Shown here piece after piece: positions 46,463 through 57,359 of a stretch of DNA of 64,000 nucleotides (positions are counted from its first letter, which is position 1; every line of letters starts with the position of its first letter). Made by a program: the position numbers and the translations under genes. A model generated the notes under the pieces. It saw nothing but the letters and a program-made list of their open reading frames with translations, was not told where the DNA came from and searched no databases. This DNA comes from Ectocarpus siliculosus (Eukaryota; Sar; Phaeophyceae; Ectocarpales; Ectocarpaceae). The stretch spans positions 108,146-172,145 of the forward strand of contig FN649757.1 of the NCBI GenBank assembly GCA_000310025.1, in the 5' to 3' direction.

Positions 46463-46682
46463 ACCGTATATGACACAAGATAACACACCCCCTGGGCCGA
46501 TTTTCAAAGCTCGATTTCTCAACAGCAGGAAGAGTCACAGCGCCGAAAACGGCGGCGTTGGAACCGTCTCGTCGAGAGGTTTTCGAAAATGTATTGTTTC
46601 GTTTATGCATCCTCTTCGTCGTGGAGTAATCGAGCTTTGAAAATCGGTCCAGGGGGTGTGTTATCTTGTGTCATATACGGTA
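46463..46682. repeat. Foldback repeat upstream of copy B (arms about 53 bp)
   Basis: Left arm 46463-46515 (ACCGTATATGACACAAGATA to CAAAGCTCGAT) and right arm 46629-46682 are near-perfect reverse complements, with a loop of about 113 bp. A related but opposite-facing piece occurs at 60430-60555 (GAGACGGTTGCAACGCCGCC, CCTGCTGAG, GTGTCACCTG). Confidence 0.85.
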
Positions 46683-46939
46683 TACATTTGTCCCGCAATC
46701 GCTCTGCTGTACATGTAGTCCCATCAGTTCCCTGCACACTGCTGTGTACCTGGGTCCTCGATCCTCGAGTCCCTCGTGTCTTTCGTGATCTCTTCCTGTT
46801 GTGCATGCCTCTTTTATTCGCGCAGAGCCGACAGGGGGCATGAGAAATGTAGTCGACATCCTCATAGATCTTTCCGAGACTGTGAGAAACACGCTGGGTT
46901 TCAGCCAATGGTAGGAGCGGTCTGGTTCTCCTTACATAT

Positions 46940-47102
46940 TTCTCACCAATCACCATAACCCCGCCAGTTCCCCGCCATGCTGCTGTTGCGCTTCGAGCCC
47001 CCTTGCGTGAGTCTCTGTCACTTGCCTGTCCCCGCCATTTTTGCAGGTGCAGTGCTCTGTACAGCGGTGCATGTAGCGCCATCCGTTGATACTTCGATTG
47101 CG
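46940..47102 (+). promoter_or_regulatory. Upstream block shared by copies B and C, with CCAGTTCCCCGCC motif
   Basis: Four related copies of an element TCACCATAACCCCGCCAGTT / CCCCGCCA followed by a CTCGAGCCC-like and GTGTCTGTC-like tail lie at about 46010, 46940, 59368 and 59595: two before the first exon of B and two before that of C. The wider block 46740-47233 aligns with 59370-59873 (for example AGATCTTTCCGAGACTGTGA versus GGATCTTTCCGGGCCTGTGA). Conservation upstream of the ATG suggests promoter or 5' UTR. Role inferred. Confidence 0.4.
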
Positions 47103-47233
47103 ATGACGCTGTACTTTGGGAACAGCGATGGCAGAAAGGAGACGTGCTTGCCGCCGACCCTGCCTGGAATGCGCAGAAGTTGCTCGGAATGTGGACGGAA
47201 AAAGAAGAGCTGTGATGGTCGACGACCTTGTGG
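47103..47233 (+). CDS. Copy B exon 1: first half of Zn2Cys6 cluster
   Basis: Begins ATGACGCTGTAC and ends TGTGG|GTAAGA. Encodes RRSCSECGRKKKSCDGRRPC: four zinc ligands with the basic KKK loop. The preceding frame is open to 46977, but copy C has a different ATG 18 nt farther upstream in its own context, so the true start may differ. Confidence 0.85.
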
Positions 47234-50200
47234 GTAAGAACTCCATTGGTGATGAGTCCGGTACAAGCAATAATACAGTAGGGAGAATGATTGCTCCCCG
47301 CCAACCAACGGGGCGGGCGGCCAGACTCCCGTCGAAGACGGGGAAATAGCTCTGTCCGAGTAAAGCCAGTACTGGAAGCCCAAACGGGGACACTGGGACA
47401 CAGCACTCAAATGTCTGTTTACCGCATCATGGTCGTTGCTGCTGTACTCAGCTGCGTGCAACGTGCGTGGGAAACCTTGGTGGCGCATGCTTGTGTGAGG
47501 TGGTACGCTGCGTAATGTACAGTTGTGTGGTATCTGTGTGCCTCGCCTATGCCTCTGACTTGCTGCGCACAAAACCCAACCCTCGGGCCCCCTTTAAGTA
47601 CTGAACATGAACAATAGCCTACGCAATTTAAAACTGACTTTGGCTACGGTAAAAAATGTCCCCAGTGCATTTGGGGACACTTTCCAGGTTGAAGCCATGT
47701 AAGGGTTCGGCCCTCAGGAGTGCTGTGCAGCCTGTCCCAATGAGGGGACACGATTTTTTCTGGACTCTTACCTGTAACTATCTACTTCGTATGTAACTGG
47801 GTACCACAGTATGGAGAGTTAGAAAAGGCTCTTCGCCTTTGTCCCCTGTGTCCCCGGAGCTCCGCGCGATGGTGTTTTTTCCCCAACCATGTATACGTTT
47901 TTTCTCACCGGTCAAACTGCTGACTAAAAAATCCCGGGCGGTGCCATCACCGACTGCTGTAATATCTCACAGTGTTGTACATATAGGCCATTTGTTACGG
48001 TGTTATAGTATGTGGAGGTAGACATGTGATCGTAGACATGTGATTGTGGTTGACCATGGTTATGTGGCGCCGTCAGATACTTTTGTAGGACGTGACGTCA
48101 TGCTAGATTAGGACTTTGTGCCCTTCTGTTCAGTGTGCGTGCAGACGATCCGGTGAGCATGCGTGCGTGGGATCTTCTGAGTTGGCTAGGAAAGGGTTAA
48201 TCAAGAGAATGAGAACAACGGAAAGCAATATCAACCTGCATCTGTGGTCGGACAAGAGAGTTCCACACAGCACAAGGTGATTGATTCTGAACGAAGGGGT
48301 CAAATCTCATTACAACGGTTTATTTTTGGGGATATTTTTTCCCCGCAAGGGGACGACCCAAAAAGGGATCTACAAAAAAGATGGCCGCCCCCCTGCTTAC
48401 GGTGCTAGTCATCGACCGAAAAAAAGAGACCAGATAACGGCCGTTCGTCACACATGCACACACCTTGCACCGCGTTGGTTTTTCGGTGATATCTCCGCAC
48501 AGAGTGCAGCAACAACGATGACAAAGGTATCCGCCATGAGCTGTGCTTATGGTCCGTCTTGTGTCGTGGTTGATACAGACCAGGAGGCAATCGGTCGCCC
48601 AGAAGTTAGGTTCGCAAAAGCTGACAGCACAAAAAAACTCCCACCGTTGCTGCGTCCAGGCTCTCTCGGTTCGTTTGCGGCTCTTTTGTGCCCTACACAT
48701 CGGTTTGTCCACCTGGTGCAGCCGAAGGAAATAGACAACGGCTACCGCTAATGCTACCGACTCTTCACCAGTCACATGACAAAGTTCGTGTGAACACCGT
48801 TAGAGTTTGCGGGGATCAACTGTCGAAAGATTCAAGTTTATAGGTAAGCTTCATGTGGTTTGAAAAAAAAGACAAGATTTTTTTACAGCCCAACCCTGTC
48901 CAAAACGTCCTGAAAAAAGACAGGACGGGCTGTCCAAAACGGGTTGTCTTTTTTCGTAGGGTGAGGAGCTTCGTTAAGTATGTGACCCGGATGTGTAGCG
49001 CGTCGCCAGGTGGTATGAATACTGTAACGGTGCTCAGGTCCTGCATCTCGATCTGGCTTCACGAAGTCAACACGCCCTATGCCTTCGTCTCAACCCCCAG
49101 GAATGACAAACGGATATGTTCAAAGCGTGGTGCACGCAGCACAGAACAGTTTTGGTCGTGCACTTGTGAATCTCAATCCAACAGCAGCTTCTCAAGCCTG
49201 GTAACATCACGACTCTTTTGAAACGAACAACTACAGTTGTTCTCGAAGCGCTGGTTGTGTACGACCTAAAATTCTTGCTGCTGAGCCTGACAAGTGAACC
49301 TGCAGTTCAAAAGTTCTTGTTAGCAGAATCTCCCATCCATTTCAGAACTTGAGGGGTTTTCTCTTTGCGGGATGGAGTTCTACACTGTGCTTTGATTTCG
49401 TCTCCTCTTCAACAATTTTTCTTTCTTTGCGTGCTGCGGTAGCAGATCAAGGTAAACCTATCGTCCAATATGTAGGAGGTTCGTACGACCGTTCGAGCCA
49501 CAGGCAACGCGTCTGCAGTATTTGACGCATCGTACCATTTGTATATGATCCGTCACTGTTTGTCCTCCATGGGACGTGAGGGTATTGCTAGTTTGGGACG
49601 AGGCGACGTAGGAGAACATGTTTTTGTTCCTACCAGTATTCATCGCTCAGATCAACAGCGCGAGTTTGCCACTACTTTTTCTGGTCTTTTCCCTCGCAAT
49701 ATGGATTGTACATTTGCAGGCGCTGCGTGCGGACAGGCAGCAATTGCACGTATAGCAAACGCCGGTGGCATCTCCCTCAACCACACGGTCAACAACATCA
49801 GCCTCGGCCATCTAGGCGTGACCGCACGCACCGTAAAGAGGTCCTGCTCCAATCCTCACCACCTGAGGCGCTGGTGTCATCCGCTAGGTTGCCACTAAAG
49901 AGGTGAAGTAACTTACGCGTGTCCCATTTGCTGTTGACGGTTCAAGTGAACATGATGACCAACAACCGATGCGTACATACGTGCAGCGCTTGCTCTCACA
50001 ATATGTCTCAAGGCCCTCGCGTGTTTGGCAATTTTGAAATATTCGAGGTGTTGTGTCCTACTCTGGGGTAGCACGCACCCGCGCGTCCCCTCGTGTTTGC
50101 ATTTTCTCATATTGGACCGATGGCGAACAACGGCGAAATTCCGCGCACTCAGATGTCTATTTCCAGTGACTTTCGTAGGATTTTAACCTTTCGACTATTT

Positions 50201-53200
50201 GGCCAAACTAGCCAACCAGAGCACCCGGTCAGGGTAAAGCCCGAGGCATGTTTCATGTACAACATCCTCCAGTGTATTCATTCTCCCTCCGCACCCTGCT
50301 GCTACATCCAGGCTCAGGTTGAGTGCATCTCCGGCGGTTGGGCTCGTGGGAATGCAGGAGAGCGCCTTCCTGAGCGACTTCTTCGGCTGCGTTGGGTTTC
50401 TCCCACTTACCACCCGGAGGTATCGCATTCAGGTTGCTTGGAAGATAGAAGTAGTGAAAGGTAGGCCGGGAGAGATCATTTCGTTCTACGCCGCAATTGA
50501 GCAGTTTGTCGAGTTCATTGAAACAGGATGGGCATGGCCTTGTGTTGGGGTGGACATGTGGTGCTGGTGGCGCCCCTGCTACTCCACAACGTCGCCCGAC
50601 ACGTGGCACTTTCGCGGTGTTTCTGTTGTGCTGACCAGTACCATTCGCGAGGCTATGGTGCAAATCATGGCAACCCCGGCCACTCTACAGCGACCAGCCG
50701 TTGGGGGAGGCTGCGACGAAGAAGCGCTTTTCGACGCGATCGCGCGAGGGGAGGACTTGATCAACGCCTCGGAAGGGCATCAGCATCCTATGAACCCGCG
50801 ATCTTGCACTTTCTGGTGTGCCATTGCTCTGGGGGCGCTTGCGAAGGGCAGTCCTTTCGAATCGGTATGAATTGGCGTGGGTTCTCCCTATGTTGCTGAC
50901 AACACGTTTCGTGTACCTGACTATCAGCGGAACCCATTTTGCAAATCCTACATGAAGTTCAAATCCCAACTGGTGGATTGATTTTCTAATTTGGCGTGCC
51001 ATAGTGGCGTGCTAATGCGACGGGCCTCTATGCCTCACTTGGGCTTGATGGCAGGTGGCGAAGTACTCTCAACTAGCCCACGAAGCGCTGGCTAAGAGCA
51101 AGTCGGGTCCCGCAGACGCCGAGGTCGCGAAGTGAGTCTACCAGGGATGACCTCGGCGAGCATGACTGCTGGCCTTGCATTTTGTGATCTTCCCTTCTCA
51201 AGGATGCCTCTCTGATGGCTTTCGTCCTCCGGTCACTGCTGTAGATTCGAACGCCCGACTTGATGCTCACGTTCCAGTGGAGCTCGCGGTGCTCCATTCT
51301 ATGATGGGTATTTACCCTGATGTTCCCTGCTTTCGGTCGTTTTTTTCTACTCCAGGGCATGGGCAATGCTGGCCTACCTACACGGCTTCATGGGAGACTT
51401 GGTGAGGCGTTTGCCCTGGCCCCGCCGAGGATATGAGTTGGCATCGCTGTTGACTCGTCATGAGACCAGTTCTGGCATCTCTGTATCACAGCAGCTGGCG
51501 CGTTTAGAGTCGTATCTTGTGAGTCGTTTCCACAGCCTGCTCGAGCATTCCTGGGAATGAAAATGGTCAGTTCCAGTTGAGGACCCTTTTTTTTTTCTGA
51601 GGTGCTTCCGCTCGACAATTTCGTCCATCCTACAGGAACGGCATCAAGAGTACAAGGCGGTGTCGGAGTCATTGTTTCGGAGTTCAATCGATCGCGGGTC
51701 TACCGATAATCTTCCTGTGGTGAGAAGGACGTTTGAACCGGGCTGTGGTGCCCATAGGAACCGCAGAACGAAAGCCGTTCCTCCTCTGTGAATGCTTCAG
51801 CGTTTATGCGTGTGTCAGATGAATGCTGACGACGACAAGCTCTTGTTACGGCCAAGGTTGAAGAGCCACCCTGCAAAGCAAAAGTCGGTACTGGAACGAA
51901 CGATATTGCATGTCTCCAAGTTCCTCTCATCTGCTAATTCTATGTTTTGGCAAAAAGCGATATCACTGACACATATTTTCATGTCCCCGTGCCCTGGCCA
52001 GGGCTTCGCCGAGGTTGTTAGCTTTACAGCATTCGACGACCCTTGCGGCGGACAGCGGCAGAGGAAGTCGTCTAGCGCTGAAGAGCAAGGGATGCCACAG
52101 GTGTGTGAGTCGATTCCTGTCAGCGTGGTCGGGCAATGGATCCTTTGAACCGGAACTCATTGCATGAATCGATGCGTAGATGGCGTGGTGGTTCGTTGTG
52201 TTGGGACCAGTTTCTCCACCGCGCAGCGCTTTGACACCATGGAAATTGTCCTTCAAGATGTAGCGTTGTATGTTGAAAGTTGATGCTATCTCGTCCCGCC
52301 ACCACCACGTCTCTTGCTGATTGAACCACATCTGCCCACCCCCTTTGCTCACCCTTCGACCCCAGTTGAACGAAGCTGTTACCGAGGGTGAGATATATCG
52401 ATTTGTCTCTCAATCTTTGAAAGCGTTTGAACAACGCTCCCACGCAATAGCCCAAGAGCGGAGCACGACGACAGGCGAAAGCCCATGCAAGGCCGAGCGT
52501 GATGGCCGATTGGAAGGAGCCCGTCCATTCCATGACGCTCTTCTGCCGAAGGATATTTCCACCGCTATGGTCGCTGTGTTGGAAAGTGGGGGCTGTCCCA
52601 ATTTCGAGCCTCTTGAAAGAGCGGTAGATCGGTGAGTGGAATGGCATCATGCAACACAAATGAGCATTCCCGATATCGTCAAGTGGCATGGTCGGACGAT
52701 GCGTATCGACAGATATCAGGGTGACAGTGTGGGTGAATATGTAGAGCCATCGAGACCATGACAACGCTTGACGCGGACATTCAGGAAGACTTCCCTCCTT
52801 TTAGTGGCTCACATCTTCCCGTTCGCCCGTTTTGTGTATCTCACTCGCGATCGGCCGCATGTCAACATGGGGTGCGGTTTCTCCACGACCAGACCTGGTA
52901 TTCGTGGTGGTGTCGGCAGCCTTCTCATTAACATGTACGCTGGAGACGGTTTGGACTCGTAGTTGATTCCGAATCAACCCTATCGGTTCCTTGTCTACCG
53001 CAGGTGCTGTACTTCCTGCCTCCGCCTCAATAGTGACTCAGTTGGATGATATTTCGGAGGATGTGATTGATTCTGGCACGATACCTAGGGACACATTTTT
53101 CCCACTTTTTTTGCGACTGCCGATGGTGCTTACAAGGTTCTGTTGGCCGACGAAGATGCCTGCTCGTCTCGAATCAGAGCTGTCGATTGTTTCACGTCAT

Positions 53201-56200
53201 ACGGTTTCGTCCTCGATATTCTTCCCGGAAAACCCATAATCGCCAGGAACCTTGCATTCACAAAGGCAGCAAAGGGCGACGTGCATGCCACCCTGGAGAG
53301 AATTGGCCGCTGCGTTGAGGTTTATGAGCGATATCCTGGCGTGTGCCGCGATACGATGGGGTGAGTCGCTTGTGCGCCCTCGGCACATGCAGAAATTGCG
53401 TGGCATTCTTTCATTTTCACGGGATATCCTCCGGTAGAATTCACAGATGGCATGAGCTACGCCGCTGCCCCTTGCGTTTGGTTTGGGGCTGTTACACAAG
53501 AGTATTCAAATGCATTTTCCTGCATGCATAATCCCGTTCGATACTGCAGAGACACTTCTACCGGGCCGAGGGTACTCCACAGCGTGAAAATATCCGCTAT
53601 CAGTTTTGCCGTTTTCCGTTGGTGGGTAGTGCACTTTTCGGTAGACGGATTGTTTCATATCCACAAAACACAGGAAAAGCTGGTAATGACGCTACTCACT
53701 TAATGTGCGCGTAAATCAATACTCTTCGTTTTGTGTTGGTTGTTGATCCATTCTTGCTTCGGGCTCGCACTTTAGTGAATAGTGGCATCGGCCTCATTGT
53801 TGGTCAAGACCTGCTGTTGTCATTGTTCGACACCATCTCCGATACCCATGTACTGGCAGCAGTAATTCCGTCGGATCACGTGGCGGCCCAACCTCTTGGC
53901 GTTTGGGTGTGTCAGGGATGCTTGCCGACGTAGCGTTAAACCCGACAGAGATCTCCCTGGTAGTTGAGGCGCATGCAAATATTGTCTACTAGGGGTAAGG
54001 ATTGGCCTCCAGCCCCCCAATGGGGCAGGTGGCCATCACGAAACGGATGGCGGTGAGGGTTTGGGAGGAAGTGAAGTATAAGAAGAACAAGGAAGATGAA
54101 CGTTGTACTCTATTAGTCTATATACTGTAGGTGGTAGCCAAAGGTAGAAAGTCTATCGACATAAACGAAAGAGCCGAAACATCATTAGTAACTGCTTGCG
54201 TGCGAAGACCGGACTGCCTCTCTCTGGTTGTTTTGGGACTCTTTTTTCAGAATAGAGCAGTGTGACGTCACGCGCGTGACCGTTTGCCCCTTGTTTGTCT
54301 GCTCACTCAACGTACGTTCGTTCAGACGTGCAGGTACTCACGCGTCGCGCGTGCAGTTCCACCAAACTGCGCTGCCAAACAAATCTCTTTCTAATATCGC
54401 GAGCCATCGAACTGAAGACCTCCATCGCAAACTTGCTACATAGTTGGCTCTTTCGTCTGTTGCGCCCAAAGAATACGGAAGAGGCACACCACATTTGACT
54501 GCGTGCTGGCTCCTGTGACGACTGTCCTGGACACACGCCACATTGACCACCCAGTCCCACTCAGATGACGCGGTTGCAAACGCCGATCGCGACGGAATAT
54601 TTTTCATTCGCCCTACCTCCGAGCTATTTGCTTCGATATCTGTTTGCCTGTGGTAGGCTGACGCTGACAGGGGTAGATAGCGTGCAGCGCAGCACCAAAG
54701 CTCTCTTGCTTCCGAACAGTTGTGTATCTGTTTCTCGTTTGAAAATGTCGAATCATCACAACAGAGAGCGTGTGTTGCGAGGTGCTGTGCTAGCGACAGG
54801 AGGTGCTCGCTCTGATTCGAGCGTACGAACAAACTTGTCAGAGCAATCATTCCGTTTTCCTTGTAGTACAGCAGTGGTGCGATGCTCCACCCGGAGTCTC
54901 CTTCTTGCGCGGCGCCACAATATGGCGACACCTATACTACGTGCATCTATTGGTCGGCAGTATCATGTGACAGGTGCACGACACGCGCACGGTAGTCCGC
55001 AACGCATTCAAGAATAATGCTTCGTCGTCGCAAGAGGTACCCCATGCAGTCATGGTCGTCGCGGTAGGCAAACGTTTTTGGGTCGTCGATGTCTGGTCCA
55101 TACTGCTGTACCAAAAAGTAAACCCGAGCTACCATTTGTTTTTTTACATACTAACAGTAAGACGTGTGTCACGACACGACGACCGTCCTGTTAGAATATA
55201 CATCACATGATGACAGGGCGGACTGCGCTTTCATGTTCCGTGGTACAACTTCGACATCATTCACCATGTTTAGCCATACTCCCATCTCCAGTTCGTGTGG
55301 GAGCGGGGTTGGGTTGCTCGGCTGATTCACCACTCAACAATTGACGCTTTCTCGCCTTCGTGGACGATGATCGCTTAGGATTCCGCCTTTTTGTAGTATG
55401 CCCCCCCCAGTCACCCAGTGTTCCACGTGAGCACAAGGGCTCTGATTCCTTGGATGTTGTGGGTATTCGTTAGGTATGTTCGAACTATTTTCCTGAACCA
55501 CAATTTGCTTGGAGCGGAGGCAGGCTGCTTCTAGGTTGGGTCGAATGTGCTTATTCGTTTATACCGGACTTGGGGCTAGCTTGCGACCGCGTTTGTTTCC
55601 TTGGACCTACGGAAAAGGAGGTATTGGTTTGAAGAGCAGACGAGAGGATTTACTACGAAAAGATCAGAGCGGTATTTGAAGTGGAGATTGAGCATCAGCA
55701 ATACAACGTGCTTACGAGAAGCGCCGCATAAAATATGATGTCGGGTTAATGGAAAAGTACAACCGTCATGGTGCACCGAGGCAATGCGCTACGAAGCGAC
55801 ATTTGTGAAAACCTTTGTTGCCTTGCCCGCCCTTGCCCGCGTCCACAAAAGTTATCACAAGGCACATATTGTGCTGTCGTGTCTCGCAGCTATTGATGAC
55901 CCCAGAGCCCGAACGATGTACGAAGGTTTGCGAGCATCCTACAATTCGTTCCGCCCTGCTGGATCTTCGCCCGTACCCCCATTGGAGGAGTGGCATGGCG
56001 TGGATGCCTTCTGTGACAATATCTATTGCAGGTATGTTAGTTGAGAAATTGAGACGCACAAAGGTCTGCCTTGCGCTGATTCGGGGAGAGGGGTGTTGTT
56101 TTTCAGGGTTGGGCGACCTCTAATTAGGCAGTTCTCAACGTGCGGCTTCCTATTGTTCGTTGGACCACACGTGACCAGTCCTGACGACGCGTTTACATAG

Positions 56201-56741
56201 TTTTCAGCCGTGTTCTTTCCCTCGATATATGAAGACAACCCTCGACCGCTCGCTCGACAGGGCAAGCGACGGCCTCACTGCAAGCGTGAACATGAAGGCC
56301 TTCTCGGGGCCATCCACAGACGGAATCAACGTCGGTGATGGAAAGGAGGGCAAGGACAGCGGAAAAGGCGAGGCGGGTCTCCTCGGTCACGGGCATGCAA
56401 AATGCGAACTGCTGTCGGCTTGCAACATTCCTCACGATATCATCGACAGCGGCTCCGATTGGGCAACTGCGAACGACACTGCGTGTTGTAAGGGTTCACG
56501 CGTACCATCGACAACAAGTGTTCCTCCAGTGTGCTCACACTCCCCATGCTGTCAGTCGGAGGCAGGGCTTCACTCCAAACTGGTAGGACACAGGATTGCC
56601 CGGGTAACACTGGCTCCCGGGCCCTTGTCGAGGTCGCCAGCATGGAATGAGGTTAGCGGGATGATGGAGGACACGGAGGACGATAGCATCGGTACAGAGA
56701 AATGGTTGGATGTCACCCATGCCATGTTGGATGCACTCTGA
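47103..56741 (+). CDS. Zn2Cys6 regulator-like gene, copy B (about 880 codons)
   Basis: Predicted nuclear DNA-binding protein. Exons: 47103-47233, 49720-49902, 49987-50067, 50318-50419, 50639-50864, 51055-51131, 51356-51401, 51636-51719, 51819-52100, 52366-52631, (about 52785-52897), 53137-53360, 53860-53959, 55781-56031, 56261-56741 (TGA). GT-AG borders; phases chain except around the bracketed exon, which I could not resolve. The Zn cluster has Cys at residues 27, 30, 37, 43, 46 and 53 (C-x2-C-x6-C-x5-C-x2-C-x6-C), split by intron 1 just after Cys43. Downstream: LSDFFGCVGFLPL, FWCAIALGALAKG, AWAMLAYLHGFMGDL, NEAVTEGEIYRFVSQSLKAF, ERIGRCVEVYERYPGVCRD and AAIDDPRARTMYEGLR. These alpha-helical blocks resemble the regulatory region of fungal-type Zn2Cys6 factors, by inference. 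Target genes unknown. The start ATG is the first in frame in exon 1. Confidence 0.75.
47234..49719 (+). other. Intron 1 of copy B (about 2.5 kb)
   Basis: Long intron between the two halves of the Zn cluster. It holds a small hairpin (TGTCCCC...GGGGACA, 47656-47678) and a 156-codon plus-strand frame at 48281-48751. On the minus strand at about 48560-48460 a cysteine-rich stretch GYLCHRCCCTLCGDITEKPT / RCKVC lies between a CAG and a GTGTGT, possibly a zinc-finger-like exon remnant. Confidence 0.5.
49720..49902 (+). CDS. Copy B exon 2: second half of Zn2Cys6 cluster
   Basis: 183 nt, same length as copy A exon 6289-6471. Starts G|CGC TGC after TTTGCAG and reads RCVRTGSNCTYSKRRWHLPQ, supplying Cys46 and Cys53, then a Gln/Pro/His-rich linker and LLQSSPPEALVSS, ending LPLKR with donor GTGAAG. 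Confidence 0.85.
50318..50864 (+). CDS. Copy B exons 4-5 (FLSDFFGCVGF / FWCAIALGALAKG)
   Basis: Two exons, 50318-50419 and 50639-50864, separated by a 219-nt segment that happens to stay open, so intron retention would not break the frame. Splicing is favoured because copy A uses the same donor and acceptor positions (7010, 7228) and its intervening sequence is frame-shifted. The 226-nt second exon has the same length in A and carries MNPRSCTFWCAIALGALAKG. Confidence 0.8.
51055..51719 (+). CDS. Copy B exons 6-8
   Basis: Three small exons: 51055-51131 (YSQLAHEALAKSKSG), 51356-51401 (AWAMLAYLHGFMGDL) and 51636-51719 (HQEYKAVSESLFRSSIDRGS). Lengths 77, 46 and 84 nt are identical in copy A, and every border is GT-AG. 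Confidence 0.85.
51819..52631 (+). CDS. Copy B exons 9-11
   Basis: 51819-52100 (282 nt; NADDDKLLLR, GFAEVVSFTAFDDPC) and 52366-52631 (266 nt; NEAVTEGEIYRFVSQSLKAF, DISTAMVAVLESGGCPNFE). Both lengths equal those in A. The middle of the first contains an intron-like pyrimidine tract and CAG (to 52001) but no convincing donor, so it is kept as one exon. Copy A carries a TGA in this stretch. Confidence 0.75.
53137..53959 (+). CDS. Copy B exons 13-14
   Basis: 53137-53360 (LLADEDACSSRIRAVDCFTS, ERIGRCVEVYERYPGVCRD) and 53860-53959 (SGMLADVALNPTEISL, donor GTAGTT). Phases 2 and 0 connect these two exons to each other and to the exon at 55781. The incoming phase from exon 11 is not reconciled; a further small exon near 52785-52897 (shared CACATCTTCCCG / CACATGTTCCCA with A) probably intervenes. 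Confidence 0.6.
54760..55210 (+). repeat. Dispersed repeat inside copy B, partner of 62700-63140
   Basis: Shares CCTTGTAGTA, GCGGCGCCACAATATGGCGA or GCGGCGACCACAATATGACGA, CACCTATAC, GTGCACGACACGCGCACGGT, CATGGTCGTC and GTAGGCAAACGTT with 62700-63140, then GTCACGACACGACGACC. Sits in the intron between exons 14 and 15. Likely a transposon-derived insertion. Confidence 0.75.
55781..56741 (+). CDS. Copy B last two exons
   Basis: 55781-56031 (RVHKSYHKAHIVLSCLAAID, LEEWHGVDAFCDNIYC) and 56261-56741, a Ser/Gly/Asp-rich acidic tail ending EKWLDVTHAMLDAL then TGA. Copy A ends EDWLDVTYAMLRAL at 11935. The conserved short C-terminus on a variable acidic tail suggests a functional end motif. Confidence 0.8.
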
Positions 56742-57359
56742 AGCGTGCGACGAGAGCACCCTGGCTGGCAATCTCGAGTTCTGGTAGCCGGCAGGGGCGC
56801 TTTTCTTTGACGAATGTGCGGCTATAAGAATTCTATAGTGCGAGCGTCCTCAGGGGAATTTAGTTTGGCTGGCAAGCTCTGGGTTGGGAAGCTTAACGGT
56901 TTCCTCTCTCGAATGTTGGGGGTGAGTAGAGTGAAAGGAATGCGTCACGACGGTTCCATCTTGGTCAAAAAAATCTGGAGTACACCAGAAAGTGTTGTCA
57001 CAAGTGCCCAGCGTTAGGAAGGCCGTGACTCCATACTCGGTGCTCCATGTCTGTGCGGCAGTACAGGAAATGCGCTACAGCGTCCAGTCAAGGACGGTGA
57101 GATCATTTGTGTTTAGTTCAACGACGTGCATCAGAGAAACGTAGTCTTTGTCCATCGACTGACAGACGTGAGGCAACAAGGGGGCTCACGAAACGCAGTT
57201 CGTGCTGGAAGTACTGCCCCTTTTTCGTGCGCTTATTCCAAGTGTGTTCAAGGCGTGTTTTGTATTGTTGGACTTCGTTTTTAGGCTAAAGACTACAGTA
57301 ATAGACAACAACGTCGAAAATCATCGTCTTTACTCCTTTGGCTCTACTGCTGTAGCTCG
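56742..57359. other. 3' flank of copy B
   Basis: The first about 200 bp match the 3' flank of copy A. No terminator or polyadenylation signal can be assigned with confidence. Confidence 0.4.
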
